64,000 nt of DNA from Halobaculum roseum (GTDB lineage: Archaea > Halobacteriota > Halobacteria > Halobacteriales > Haloferacaceae): contig NZ_CP082286.1 in NCBI RefSeq assembly GCF_019880245.1, forward strand, positions 1,568,521 to 1,632,520, in the 5' to 3' direction. A model generated the notes under the pieces. It had not been told where the DNA came from. It searched no databases and worked only from the letters and a program-made list of their open reading frames with translations. The translations under genes and the position numbers were made by a program. Shown one piece after another: positions 11,042 through 19,315 of this stretch. The first letter of the stretch is position 1. The number at the start of each line of letters is the position of its first letter.

Positions 11042-12907
11042 CTACTCCGGGTGGAGCCGCCGCATCGCGGCCCGTACGTCCTCGCGGTCGCCGATGACGG
11101 TGACGCGGTCGCCCCTCCGCAGGGCGAACTCCGGGTCCGGGACGTGCGTCTCGCCGTCGCGGGCGACGAGCGCGATCAGGCTGTTCCCGGGGAGCTCGGA
11201 GCCGAGATCGGCGACCGTCTTGCCGTTCGTGTCCTCGGAGGTGATCTCGATCTCCTGAACGTCGCCCGAGCGGCCGATCTCGCCCATCCAGTTGGCGAGC
11301 GCGGGGCGCTCGATGTAGTTGTCGAGCGCCTGTGCGGTCGCGAACACCGACGAGACGGTGCGGACGCCCAGCTCCTCGAACGCCTCGACGTTGTTCGGGT
11401 TGTTCGCCCGGGCGAGGATCGTCTCGGGGGCGAACTTCGACTCGGCCAACTGGGCCACGAGCAGGTTCGCGTCGTCGTCCCCGGTGGCGGCGACGACGAC
11501 GCGGGCGTTCTCGGCGCCGGCCGAACGGAGCACGTCCGTGTCGGTGCCGTCGCCGATGTGGACCGTGTGGCCCTCGTTTCTGGCGGTCTGTACGACCTCC
11601 TCGTCGTTCTCGATGATGACCACGTTCTCGCCGCGGTCGTCGAGGCGGTCGGCGAGCGTCCGGCCCACCTTCCCGCCCCCGATGATGAGTACACGCATGG
11701 GTATGACGTCGAGCTTCTCCGCGATCTGTCTGGCGAACCCGCCCTCCAGCACCACCGTCGCCATGATGACGAGGAAGACGGTGCCCACGAGCGCGTTCGC
11801 CGCCGACTCCATGCCCGCGTTCGCCAGCTCGACGGCGAACAGGGTGGCGACCGACGCCGGGATGATGCCGCGCGGACCGACCAGCGACATGAACACGCGC
11901 TCGTTGCGCTGGAAGCTGTCCCCGACCGTCGACAGCATGACGAGCGCCGGCCGGATGAGGAACATCACCGCGGCGACGACGACGAGCCCGCCGAGACCCA
12001 GCCGGATCAGGTTGTCGAACTCCAACAGCGCCGCCAGCGAGATGAACACGAACGAGAGGACCAGCAGGGTGATGTCGCCCTTGAAGTCCGTGACCTGTTC
12101 CTCGTAGGGGATGTCGGCGTTCCCGAGCAGGATGCCGGCGACCGCGACCGCCGCGATCCCCGCCTCCGTTCGCACGAAGTTCGCCTCGCCGTACGCGACC
12201 AGCGCCCCCGCAAGCACGAGCAGGCGCGCGTTCTGCGGGGCGTTGCCCGGCGAGAGGTCCACGTACCGGAGCGCGTAGTAGACGACCGCGGCCACGGCGA
12301 CGCCGACGACGACCCCGACGCCGAGGCGTTCGGCGAACAGCGCGATCAGCTCGACGGGGTCGGTCGTGTCGGAGACGATCGCCTCGAAGATGACGACCGC
12401 GAGGATCGCCGCGGTCACGTCGTTGACGATCCCCTCGGTGTCGAGCGCGGTGGCGACCTTGTCGCGAACCGGCACCACCTCCAGGATGGGCGCGATCACC
12501 GTCGGCCCCGTCGCCACGAGCAGCGCCCCGATGAGCGCGGCGACGAGCCAGTCGACGCCGATCGCGACCCGCACGACCGCGGTCGTCGCGACGAACGCGA
12601 TGGCGGCGCCGACCGTGACGAGCCGGAGCGACGCCGCGGGCGCCTGCCGGAGCTCGTCGATCTTGAGGTGGAACGCCCCCTCGAACACGATGATCGCGAC
12701 CGAGAGCCCGACGATGGTCGACAGCCCAGTCAGCCCGAACGTCTCCTGGGTGACGATCCCCAGCCCCTCGGGTCCGAGGGCGATCCCCGCGGCGATGAGG
12801 AAGATGATGCTCGGGAGCTGAAACCGGTCGGAGAGCACTTGCGCGGCGACGCCGGTGGCGATGATGACGGCGACGATCGCGATCAGTTGCCCGGCGCCGG
12901 CCGACAT
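11042..12907 (-). CDS. Cation:proton antiporter (CPA family) with C-terminal TrkA/RCK domains
   Basis: A 621-residue protein. Residues 1-390 form a NhaP/KefB-like transporter with about 12-13 helices and the conserved helix-break region around TEGIVNDVTAA. From residue ~395 comes an RCK_N domain with the Rossmann motif IIGGGKVG and an acidic strand end (VVIIENDEE), then an RCK_C (TrkA-C) domain at about 535-615. It should exchange Na+ or K+ for protons, gated by nucleotide binding to RCK. Such fusions are common in salt-in haloarchaea. Unusually for this window, there is a strong Shine-Dalgarno, GGAGGTGA, starting 12 bases before the ATG, and a TTTTTATC box at about 12950, implying a leadered mRNA. 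Confidence 0.92.
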   Translation of the reverse strand: MSAGAGQLIAIVAVIIATGVAAQVLSDRFQLPSIIFLIAAGIALGPEGLGIVTQETFGLTGLSTIVGLSVAIIVFEGAFHLKIDELRQAPAASLRLVTVGAAIAFVATTAVVRVAIGVDWLVAALIGALLVATGPTVIAPILEVVPVRDKVATALDTEGIVNDVTAAILAVVIFEAIVSDTTDPVELIALFAERLGVGVVVGVAVAAVVYYALRYVDLSPGNAPQNARLLVLAGALVAYGEANFVRTEAGIAAVAVAGILLGNADIPYEEQVTDFKGDITLLVLSFVFISLAALLEFDNLIRLGLGGLVVVAAVMFLIRPALVMLSTVGDSFQRNERVFMSLVGPRGIIPASVATLFAVELANAGMESAANALVGTVFLVIMATVVLEGGFARQIAEKLDVIPMRVLIIGGGKVGRTLADRLDDRGENVVIIENDEEVVQTARNEGHTVHIGDGTDTDVLRSAGAENARVVVAATGDDDANLLVAQLAESKFAPETILARANNPNNVEAFEELGVRTVSSVFATAQALDNYIERPALANWMGEIGRSGDVQEIEITSEDTNGKTVADLGSELPGNSLIALVARDGETHVPDPEFALRRGDRVTVIGDREDVRAAMRRLHPE

Positions 12908-13046
12908 CTCCTCACCTCCATATCACGTGCTCGGTCGGTGTAGATAAAAAGACGGCTACCGCGGCGAGGCGTGTAGGGTCGTTTCGGCCGAATCGCCGGG
13001 GGTCGGTGGTGCGTTGCGGGGATCGATGATCCGAGTCGCGGCGGGC

Positions 13047-15014
13047 CTACGACTCCGCGTACATGCTCCCGATGTCGTCCGCGTACCGGTCGAGGATGTT
13101 GCGCCGTTTCTTCTTCATCGTAGGGGTGAGCAGGTCGTTCTCCTCGGAGAACTCCTCGGCGACGACCCGGAACTGCTTGATCGTCTCGTGGGACTCGAAG
13201 TCCTCGTTGACGCGGTCGACCTCCGCTTGCATGAGCCCACGAACGCGGTCGTCGCGACACAGCGCGTCGTCGTCGGCCGGGAGGTCGTACCCCTGCGCGT
13301 CGCCCCACTCCCGCACCGCCGGGAGGTTCGGGACGACGAGCGCGGAGACGAACTTCCGCGCGTCGCCGATCACCATCGCCTGCTCGACGTACTCGCTCGC
13401 GGCGAAGGCGTCCTCGATGGCGCCCGGCGGGACGTACTTGCCCGTCGACAGCTTCATCAGCTGCTTGGCGCGCTCGCGGAACGCGACGTAGCCGTCCTCG
13501 CGGATCTCGACCACGTCGCCGGTGCGGAACCAGCGCTCGCCGTCGATCTCGACGAACGCCTCCTCGGTCCGCTCGGGGAGGCGGTGGTAGCCGCGGAACA
13601 CGTTCGGCCCGCGGACGAGCAGCTCGCCCACCGCGCCGCCGTCGCCGTCGACCGCGCCGTCGCCGTCGACCGGGCCGTCGCCGCCGGCGCCCTCGACGGC
13701 GTCGTCGACGCGGACCTCGACGCCGTGGACGGGCGGTCCGATCGTGCCGACCTTCGGCTCCTCGGGCGGGTTCACCGCGACGACCGGCGCCGTCTCGGTG
13801 AGGCCGTACCCCTCCAGGATGGGGACGCCCATCCCGTGATACAGTTCGCACAGGTCCGCCGACAGCGACCCCCCGCCGGAGATGAAGAACTCGACGTTGC
13901 CGCCCAGCGCCTCCTTCACGTTCGAGAAGACGAGCCGGTCCGCGAGCGCGTAACGCGTCCGGAGGAGGACGCCCGGATCGTCGGCGCGGTGGTACTCGCG
14001 GCCGACGCCGGTCGCCCAGTTGAAGATCCGCTCCTTCACGCTCGATTCGGACGCCTGCTCGCGGATCGCGGCGTACAGCTTCTCGTAGACGCGGGGGACG
14101 CTCGTCGCCGTCGACGGGCGGACGAGCCCGAAGTCCTCCCGGAGCGTGTCCGGCGACTCGGCGTACGCGACCGTTGCGCCCGCCGCGAACATCATGAAGT
14201 GCCCGGCGAGGCGCTCGAACACGTGCGCGAGCGGGAGGAACGACAGCGTGACGCTCTCCTCGTCGACGACCGGGAGGGACGCCGGCTTGTCCGGCCGGGG
14301 GCCGAACCGGCGCATGCACTGGTCGACGTTCGCGAGGAAGTTGCGGTGGGTGAGCTCGACCCCCTTCGGGGTGCCGGTGGTGCCGGAGGTGTAGATGAGG
14401 CTCGCGAGGTCGTCGAGGTCGCGGTCGATCACCCAGCCGTCGCCGGGGTCGACCGCGGCGCCGAGGTCGTGGACCTCCCCGAGCGTGTACACGTCATCGC
14501 GCTCGTGCGTCTCGCCGTCGATCAGGACGACGAACTCCAGGTCGAGGTCGTCCTCGACGGCGACCACGCGGTCGAGCAGGTCGCGGTTCTCGACGACGAC
14601 GCCGGAGGCGCCGGGGTCGTCGAGGAGGTGCCGGACCTGCTCCGGCGACGACGACTTGTACACCGTCGTGACGACCGCGCCCGCGCCGAGCAGGGCGAAG
14701 TCGCCGTGGGCCCACTCCATGCGCGTGTTCGAGAAGATCCCGACGCGGTCGCCGGGGGCGACGCCGAGTTCGCGGAAGCCGGCCGAGAGCCGACGCACGA
14801 GATCGCGCATCTCGGCGTACGTGAGGTCCGCGAACTCGCCGTCGAGCGCGTCGTCGACGACGCCCGACCGGACGAGCGACCTGTCGTACACCCCGCCCTT
14901 GTACCGCTGTGCGACCCGGTCGGCGTGCTCGCGGGCGCTCGCGTCGAACGTCGCCGCCAGCGAGTCCCGGGTGACCCCCGGGTCGTACTCGCGTTCCGCC
15001 TGGCGCCAATCCAT
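13047..15014 (-). CDS. AMP-dependent long-chain acyl-CoA synthetase
   Basis: A 655-residue adenylate-forming enzyme with the P-loop LIYTSGTTGTPKGVELTH, the central EGYGLTETAPV motif, the hinge FRTGDVVEIREDGY and the C-terminal lysine region KLSTGKYVPP. This pattern matches FadD-type ligases, which activate fatty acids with ATP and CoA. Residues ~425-455 contain a short Asp/Gly repeat (GDGPVDGDGAVDGDGG) from a tandem repeat in the DNA. The CTTATTAC box 26-30 bases upstream fits the start at 15014. The MBL hydrolase upstream on the same strand ends 108 bases away and may be functionally linked, but the sequence does not prove this. Confidence 0.92.
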   Translation of the reverse strand: MDWRQAEREYDPGVTRDSLAATFDASAREHADRVAQRYKGGVYDRSLVRSGVVDDALDGEFADLTYAEMRDLVRRLSAGFRELGVAPGDRVGIFSNTRMEWAHGDFALLGAGAVVTTVYKSSSPEQVRHLLDDPGASGVVVENRDLLDRVVAVEDDLDLEFVVLIDGETHERDDVYTLGEVHDLGAAVDPGDGWVIDRDLDDLASLIYTSGTTGTPKGVELTHRNFLANVDQCMRRFGPRPDKPASLPVVDEESVTLSFLPLAHVFERLAGHFMMFAAGATVAYAESPDTLREDFGLVRPSTATSVPRVYEKLYAAIREQASESSVKERIFNWATGVGREYHRADDPGVLLRTRYALADRLVFSNVKEALGGNVEFFISGGGSLSADLCELYHGMGVPILEGYGLTETAPVVAVNPPEEPKVGTIGPPVHGVEVRVDDAVEGAGGDGPVDGDGAVDGDGGAVGELLVRGPNVFRGYHRLPERTEEAFVEIDGERWFRTGDVVEIREDGYVAFRERAKQLMKLSTGKYVPPGAIEDAFAASEYVEQAMVIGDARKFVSALVVPNLPAVREWGDAQGYDLPADDDALCRDDRVRGLMQAEVDRVNEDFESHETIKQFRVVAEEFSEENDLLTPTMKKKRRNILDRYADDIGSMYAES

Positions 15015-15122
15015 GCCACTCCCTGTCGCGGCGCCCGTAATAAGTCGGTCCCCTCGCGTCGCCCGTTGTTCGGCGTTGTTTTCGCCGGCGGCGGCGAGCC
15101 CGAACCCGAGCCGCCCCTCTCC

Positions 15123-16055
15123 TCAGATCGTCTCGCCCTGCTTCTCCATGTAGTCGAGGTAGCCGAGCACGCCGCGGGTGTTCATGCGCTGTTCCTCCCG
15201 CGCCTTCCGCTCGCCCCACACGTCGATGAGTTCCTGGGGCGCGTGCTCGGCGAAGTGGTCGAGCACGGCCTCGTCGTCGCCCAGCTCCTCGCGTCGCTGG
15301 CGCACCGCCTCGACCCACTCGGCGAGCGTGCGCTTGTAGCCGGCGAGCATCCCGTCGTCGAACTCGCGGGGACCGAAGTGGCCGAAGCAGAGGTACCGGG
15401 GGTCGAGGTCGCGGATCATGTCGGCGTCGTCCTGACAGCCGTGGAGGTCGAACTGCGAGGGGGGCGAGGTCTGCTCGATGGTGTCCAGTTGCGGGACGTA
15501 GATGCCGGCGGCGTCGGCGGTGAACACCACGTCGTCGCCGCGGTCGTGGAAGATCACCTGATGGGGGGCGTGCCCCGGCGCGTGGTGCACGTCGAGGTCG
15601 CGGTCGCCCAGGTCGAGCGTCTCGCCGCCCGAGAGCGGCTCCACCCGCTCCTCGGGGATCGGCTCGGGTTCGACGTAGAACTGCCACTGGTCGCCGACGG
15701 CGGCCTTCGTCCCCGCGACGAGTCGGGTCGGGTCGACGAGGTGCTCGACCGCCGACTCGTGGATCAGCACCGTCGCGTCCGGGTAGCGCTCGGCGAGGAA
15801 GCCGGCGCCGCCGGCGTGGTCGAGGTGGACGTGCGTGGGGAGGACGAACTCGGGCGTGATCCCGAGGTCGTCGAGCGCGTCGAAGAGGTACTCGCGGTTG
15901 GAGCCGAGCCCGGTGTCGATCACCGCGGGGCGCTCGGCGTCGAGGAGGTACACCGAGCCGTAGTTGGCGGTGGCGTACATGTCCGTGTCGAGGTAGTACA
16001 GGTCCGTACAGCCGGGAACGGGGGCGTACTCGCCGGGCTCGATGTCCGTGTCCAT
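15123..16055 (-). CDS. Metallo-beta-lactamase fold hydrolase
   Basis: A 310-residue MBL-fold protein with the metal-binding motif THVHLDHAGG, a later HAPGHAPHQV histidine, an FTADAAG aspartate and a terminal GHFG histidine, giving a complete two-metal site. The N-terminal part (YYLDTDMYATAN, AVIDTGLG) is typical of glyoxalase-II-like or thioesterase-like members. The specific substrate is not evident. The preferred ATG at 16055 has a TTTTGG box 28-33 bases upstream; the longer frame to 16082 lacks one. Confidence 0.88.
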   Translation of the reverse strand: MDTDIEPGEYAPVPGCTDLYYLDTDMYATANYGSVYLLDAERPAVIDTGLGSNREYLFDALDDLGITPEFVLPTHVHLDHAGGAGFLAERYPDATVLIHESAVEHLVDPTRLVAGTKAAVGDQWQFYVEPEPIPEERVEPLSGGETLDLGDRDLDVHHAPGHAPHQVIFHDRGDDVVFTADAAGIYVPQLDTIEQTSPPSQFDLHGCQDDADMIRDLDPRYLCFGHFGPREFDDGMLAGYKRTLAEWVEAVRQRREELGDDEAVLDHFAEHAPQELIDVWGERKAREEQRMNTRGVLGYLDYMEKQGETI

Positions 16056-16289
16056 ACCCGAACCCGCGTCAGTCGGTACCAAAAGGATTCGGGAGCCGTC
16101 GTCACGGGCGGCGTGGGCGGTCGCGCACCGGGCCGGTCATCGCGAGCCCGAGACTCGGGGACCGGGCCACGCGGAGGGCGGGGCGGAGGGATCGGGGATC
16201 GGGCGGGGTCGCGTGCGGCGGCGGCGACGCGGAGGGAAGGCTGCGACGGAGGGCGCGACGGCGACGACGCGTGTCGACGCGGACGCTCC

Positions 16290-16583
16290 TCAGGCGTTCA
16301 CGTCCGGGCCGTCGTCGACGAACCGGACCGTGAACCGCTCGTAGCCGCCGTAGGCGGTCTCCAGCGAGCCGAGCCACCAGTTCCATCGTTCGACCAGGTC
16401 GTGGTCGTCGGGGGCGTCCGCCATGTTCTCGATGACGTCCGCCACGGTGAGCTCGTGGCCGCGGTCCGCCTCGATCACGCCGGAGTCGGCCAGGTCCCGC
16501 GCCTGGCGGGCGACGGTCCGACGGGCCGCCTCGGTCCCCCCGAACTCGCGCTCGAGGGCCGCCGTGAGTTCTCTGCTGTCCAC
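16290..16583 (-). CDS. Small acidic protein of unknown function, GTG start (97 aa)
   Basis: An acidic 97-residue protein beginning VDSRELTAALEREFG. The first ~55 residues (AARRTVARQARDLADSGVIEADRG) look like a winged-helix or helix-turn-helix fold, and the C-terminal half (HDLVERWNWWLGSLETAYGGYERF) is rich in aromatics. Function is not recognised. The only ATG nearby is out of frame. A CTAACTAAAACC box at about 16606-16618 is ~27 bases before the GTG at 16583, which supports that start and a leaderless message. A longer open frame continues upstream into the RNase P RNA gene and is not real. Confidence 0.7.
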   Translation of the reverse strand: MDSRELTAALEREFGGTEAARRTVARQARDLADSGVIEADRGHELTVADVIENMADAPDDHDLVERWNWWLGSLETAYGGYERFTVRFVDDGPDVNA

Positions 16584-16722
16584 ACCGGGAGTTGGTGGTC
16601 CATCGGTTTTAGTTAGTCGGGTGCGTGTCAGACACTCGCACGACCGTCGTCGGACGGTAGTCGCCCGCCTACCGTCGGGACTCGCGGGATCGCGGCGCCG
16701 TCGCTGACGAGCGCGAGAGCGG

Positions 16723-17183
16723 CTGAGGGGAGTAAGCCCCCTTCTGTTCGGCCCGACATTCGGCTGAGCGTCCGCGTCGGTCGCGGGGCGCGTGCCCCGG
16801 TCGCTCGCGCGAGGCGCGAGCACCCGGACTACCATCGGGGCGGCCGCCGCGGCCGCCCGTCGACGCGGACTTGCACCGGCGAGGATTCGCCGTTCCATCC
16901 GTTCCCGCCCGTCTCGCGGCGTGAACCACGGCCCTCGGTGGGTTAGCTCCCTTCCCTCTCGGGTCGGTTCGCCCGCCCGCGGCGTCGCCGCGGGCGGTCG
17001 CGGCGACCGTTTCGGTCGCCGCGCGCACCTCATCGGTCGGGGCGGGGGGTCTCGTTGCTGTTCCAGAGCCAGCCGTCTCCGACTCCGGGCTTGCGCCCGG
17101 TCGCCCGTCCGGGGGTGGGGGGACTTTCCTCATGCGCCGTCGCCCGAGAGGGTCGAGCGCACGGGGGTCGGGCTCCCTCTGCC
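16723..17183 (-). ncRNA. rnpB: RNase P RNA (archaeal type A)
   Basis: On the minus strand the segment contains the universally conserved RNase P element GAGGAAAGTCC (17131-17121) near its 5' end and the matching 3' element CAGAAGGGGGCTTA (about 16747-16734). These are the two halves of the P4 catalytic core. The ends can pair as stem P1: GAGGGAG (17179-17173) with CTCCCCTC (16732-16725). Strong hairpins fill the interior. Total length is about 460 bases, as expected for haloarchaea. The RNA cleaves 5' leaders from pre-tRNAs with archaeal Rpp proteins. A GCTTTATCC box at 17208-17216 sits ~26 bases before the 5' end, marking its promoter. Exact ends are estimates. Confidence 0.93.
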
Positions 17184-17205
17184 GATCCGAGGTACGCCGG
17201 TCCCT

Positions 17206-17217
17206 CGGATAAAGCGT
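17206..17217 (-). promoter_or_regulatory. TATA-type promoter of the RNase P RNA gene
   Basis: The minus-strand sequence GCTTTATCC (17216-17208) has the form of a haloarchaeal box A. Its centre is about 26-28 bases upstream of the inferred 5' end of rnpB near 17183, the normal spacing. It provides independent support for the strand and start of the RNA gene. Confidence 0.7.
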
Positions 17218-17366
17218 TCGGGGCCGCGACGGGCGTGCGTGAGCCGGTCGCACGGGCACGCGTGAGACGGCCGCGATCGGTCGCGTCGCCGCCCCTTCGA
17301 AGATAGCGTGTGAGTAACCCGCATGAAGAGGGAAGACTTCAAGTTAGCACGGGCCCCAGCAGAGGT

Positions 17367-17969
17367 ATGTCCGAAGCGAAGACCGCGCAGCTCACCTACG
17401 AGGACGGTGCACGCGCGGTCGAGCTCGCCCGGGAGTCGGTCGAGGCGTACGTACTTCAGGGCCAGCGCGAACAGCCGGGTAGCATGCGCGACGCCTTCTA
17501 CGCGCGAACCGGGGCGTTCGTCCGACTCCAGTCGACGCGGGGCAGAGGGCGGATGCGCGGCTGTGCGGGGTCGTATCGGGGGAAAGACCAGCTCGGCCAC
17601 GCCATCGTCGAGGCGGCGATCAAGGCGGCCTCCGACGACACCGGCGGCTCCGAACTCGAACCGAAGGAACTGGACTCCGTTCTCGTCTCGACGTACGTCG
17701 TCTCCGAGGTCACGCTCACCAACGACCCGGTGGCCGACCTCGAACTCGGCCGCCACGGCGTCGCCATCGACCACAACGGCCACCACGGCTGGCTCTACCC
17801 GACGATCCCCGTCGAGAACGACTGGAGCAAGGAGCGCTACCTCTCGCGCGTCTGCCGCAAGGCGGGCCTCTCGCCGATGGCCTGGCAGGACGACGACACC
17901 ATGGTGACGCTCATCGACGGCCAGGTGTTCCGCGAGCGCCGCGACGGCGGCAGCGTCGAGCAGCTGTAG
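17367..17969 (+). CDS. AMMECR1/TIGR00296 family protein
   Basis: A 200-residue protein of the AMMECR1 family, recognisable from MRGCAGSYRGKDQLGHAIVEAAIKAA (CAGS is the conserved segment, usually RGCIGT) and a C-terminal W-L-Y-P and crank-like region (GWLYPTIPVENDWSKERYLSRVCRKAGL). The family is conserved from archaea to human and has a single alpha/beta domain; its activity is not established, though metal-dependent radical chemistry with MEMO partners has been proposed in related systems. The ATG at 17367 is preferred over 17310 because a TTCAAGTTAG box lies ~25 bases upstream. Confidence 0.87.
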   Translation: MSEAKTAQLTYEDGARAVELARESVEAYVLQGQREQPGSMRDAFYARTGAFVRLQSTRGRGRMRGCAGSYRGKDQLGHAIVEAAIKAASDDTGGSELEPKELDSVLVSTYVVSEVTLTNDPVADLELGRHGVAIDHNGHHGWLYPTIPVENDWSKERYLSRVCRKAGLSPMAWQDDDTMVTLIDGQVFRERRDGGSVEQL

Positions 17970-18079
17970 CGAGGATCGACCGCGACGACGCTCGCTAACT
18001 GATTCGAGAAGCCGAAGGCTCACGCCCCGTTGCGTCTCCGCATCTCGACCTGTTCACGTATCCCCCGCCGAATCCGACG

Positions 18080-19243
18080 TTATTCCCCGCCGAACCCGAC
18101 CTGCGTCGCGTCCGCCAGCGCCCGCCCGGCGGCGTCGTCGATGTCGAACTCCCGGACGACCTCGCCGTCGCGGATCAGCGGCTCCATGAGCGACTCGCCG
18201 TCAGCCGGACCGTCGCGGCCGCGCAGGCCGACGTGGTGGCCGCCGTCGGGGGTGCGGTACACCTCCTTGGTTCCGGAGAGTTTCCCGCGCTTGGCCGCGG
18301 GCTCGCCGTCGACCTCGACGATGTCGAGCGCGAAGTCGACGGGGTCGGCGTTGGAGACGTGGCCGCCGACGCCGAAGCCGTCGGCGACGTCCCGGAGCCG
18401 GGTGAGCTCCGCGGGGCCGAGCCCGCCCGAGAGGAACACGTCGACGTCGCCGTAGCCGCGGGCCTCGAGTTCCCATCGCACCTCGCGGACGATGTGGCGG
18501 AAGTCGCCGCGGCGGGAACCGGTGGTGTCGAGGCGGACGCCGTCGAGGCGGTCGCCGAGCGTCTCGACGGCCCGGATCACCTCCTCCTTCTCGTCGGAGT
18601 AGGTGTCACACAGGGCGATCCGCGGCACGGACTCTGGAACGGCCTCGTCGAACGCGCGCCAGGCGTCCGCCTGGTTGCCGCGGCCGAAGCAGATGAGCAG
18701 CGCGTGGGGCATCGTCCCCGACGGCTCCCGGCCGAGCACTTCGCCGGCGGCGACGTGCGAGAAGCCGTCGAGGCCTCCCACGAGCGCGCTGCGCTCGACC
18801 ATCGCGGCGATCGAGGGATGGACGTGGCGCGCGCCGAAGGAGAGCACGTTCGAGTCGGGCGCGGCGCGGCGACACTCCAGCGCGGCGGTGGCGACCCCGG
18901 AGGCGTGCGAGAGGAAGCCCAGCAGCGAGGTCTCCAGGGCCGCGAACTCCAGGTACGTCCCCTCGATCCGCAGGACCGGGCCGCCGTCGAACATGGTCCC
19001 CTCCGGCAAGGCGTCGGCGTCCACGTCGTGACCCGCGAGGAGCGCCGCGGCGTCCTTCACGCCCGCCAGCAGCTCGAAGTCGCCGTCGGGGAACTGGTCG
19101 GCGGTCACCTCGGCGACGACGTGCGGGTTCCGGTCGGCGTGGCGCAGCGTCTCGACGGTCCGGTCGAAGTACGCGTCCGTCGCCGACCCGTCGCGGACGG
19201 CGTCGGCCCCGACGATGTCGAACGCGGGGGGCGAGGAGGTCAT
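18080..19243 (-). CDS. pncB: Nicotinate phosphoribosyltransferase
   Basis: A 387-residue NAPRTase-type enzyme. It shows the family features FDGGPVLRIEG, FLSHASGVATAA, the FGARHVHPSIAAMVERSA stretch and the phosphate-binding VFLSGGLGPAEL. It converts nicotinate and PRPP to nicotinate mononucleotide in NAD salvage. The short archaeal form lacks the bacterial N-terminal extension. A nicotinamidase-like gene lies 3.4 kb away at 22680, on the other strand, and would supply nicotinate. A longer in-frame start at 19270 is unlikely because a CTTTTTGCG box lies ~30 bases before 19243. Confidence 0.92.
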   Translation of the reverse strand: MTSSPPAFDIVGADAVRDGSATDAYFDRTVETLRHADRNPHVVAEVTADQFPDGDFELLAGVKDAAALLAGHDVDADALPEGTMFDGGPVLRIEGTYLEFAALETSLLGFLSHASGVATAALECRRAAPDSNVLSFGARHVHPSIAAMVERSALVGGLDGFSHVAAGEVLGREPSGTMPHALLICFGRGNQADAWRAFDEAVPESVPRIALCDTYSDEKEEVIRAVETLGDRLDGVRLDTTGSRRGDFRHIVREVRWELEARGYGDVDVFLSGGLGPAELTRLRDVADGFGVGGHVSNADPVDFALDIVEVDGEPAAKRGKLSGTKEVYRTPDGGHHVGLRGRDGPADGESLMEPLIRDGEVVREFDIDDAAGRALADATQVGFGGE

Positions 19244-19315
19244 GGTCCCGGATTCGCCGCGGCGACGCAAAAAGTCACGCCATCCGCCCGACGCGGTGCG
19301 GCCGTCGCAGGTCGG

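Noticed and set aside
14494-15687. 397-residue frame overlapping the acyl-CoA synthetase and MBL genes
   Set aside because: Shifted frame of two well-supported genes on the same strand, with Arg-rich composition.
16584-17033. N-terminal extension of the small protein at 16290 up to 17033
   Set aside because: The extension reads through RNase P RNA with an Arg/Pro-rich composition, and a promoter precedes the GTG at 16583.
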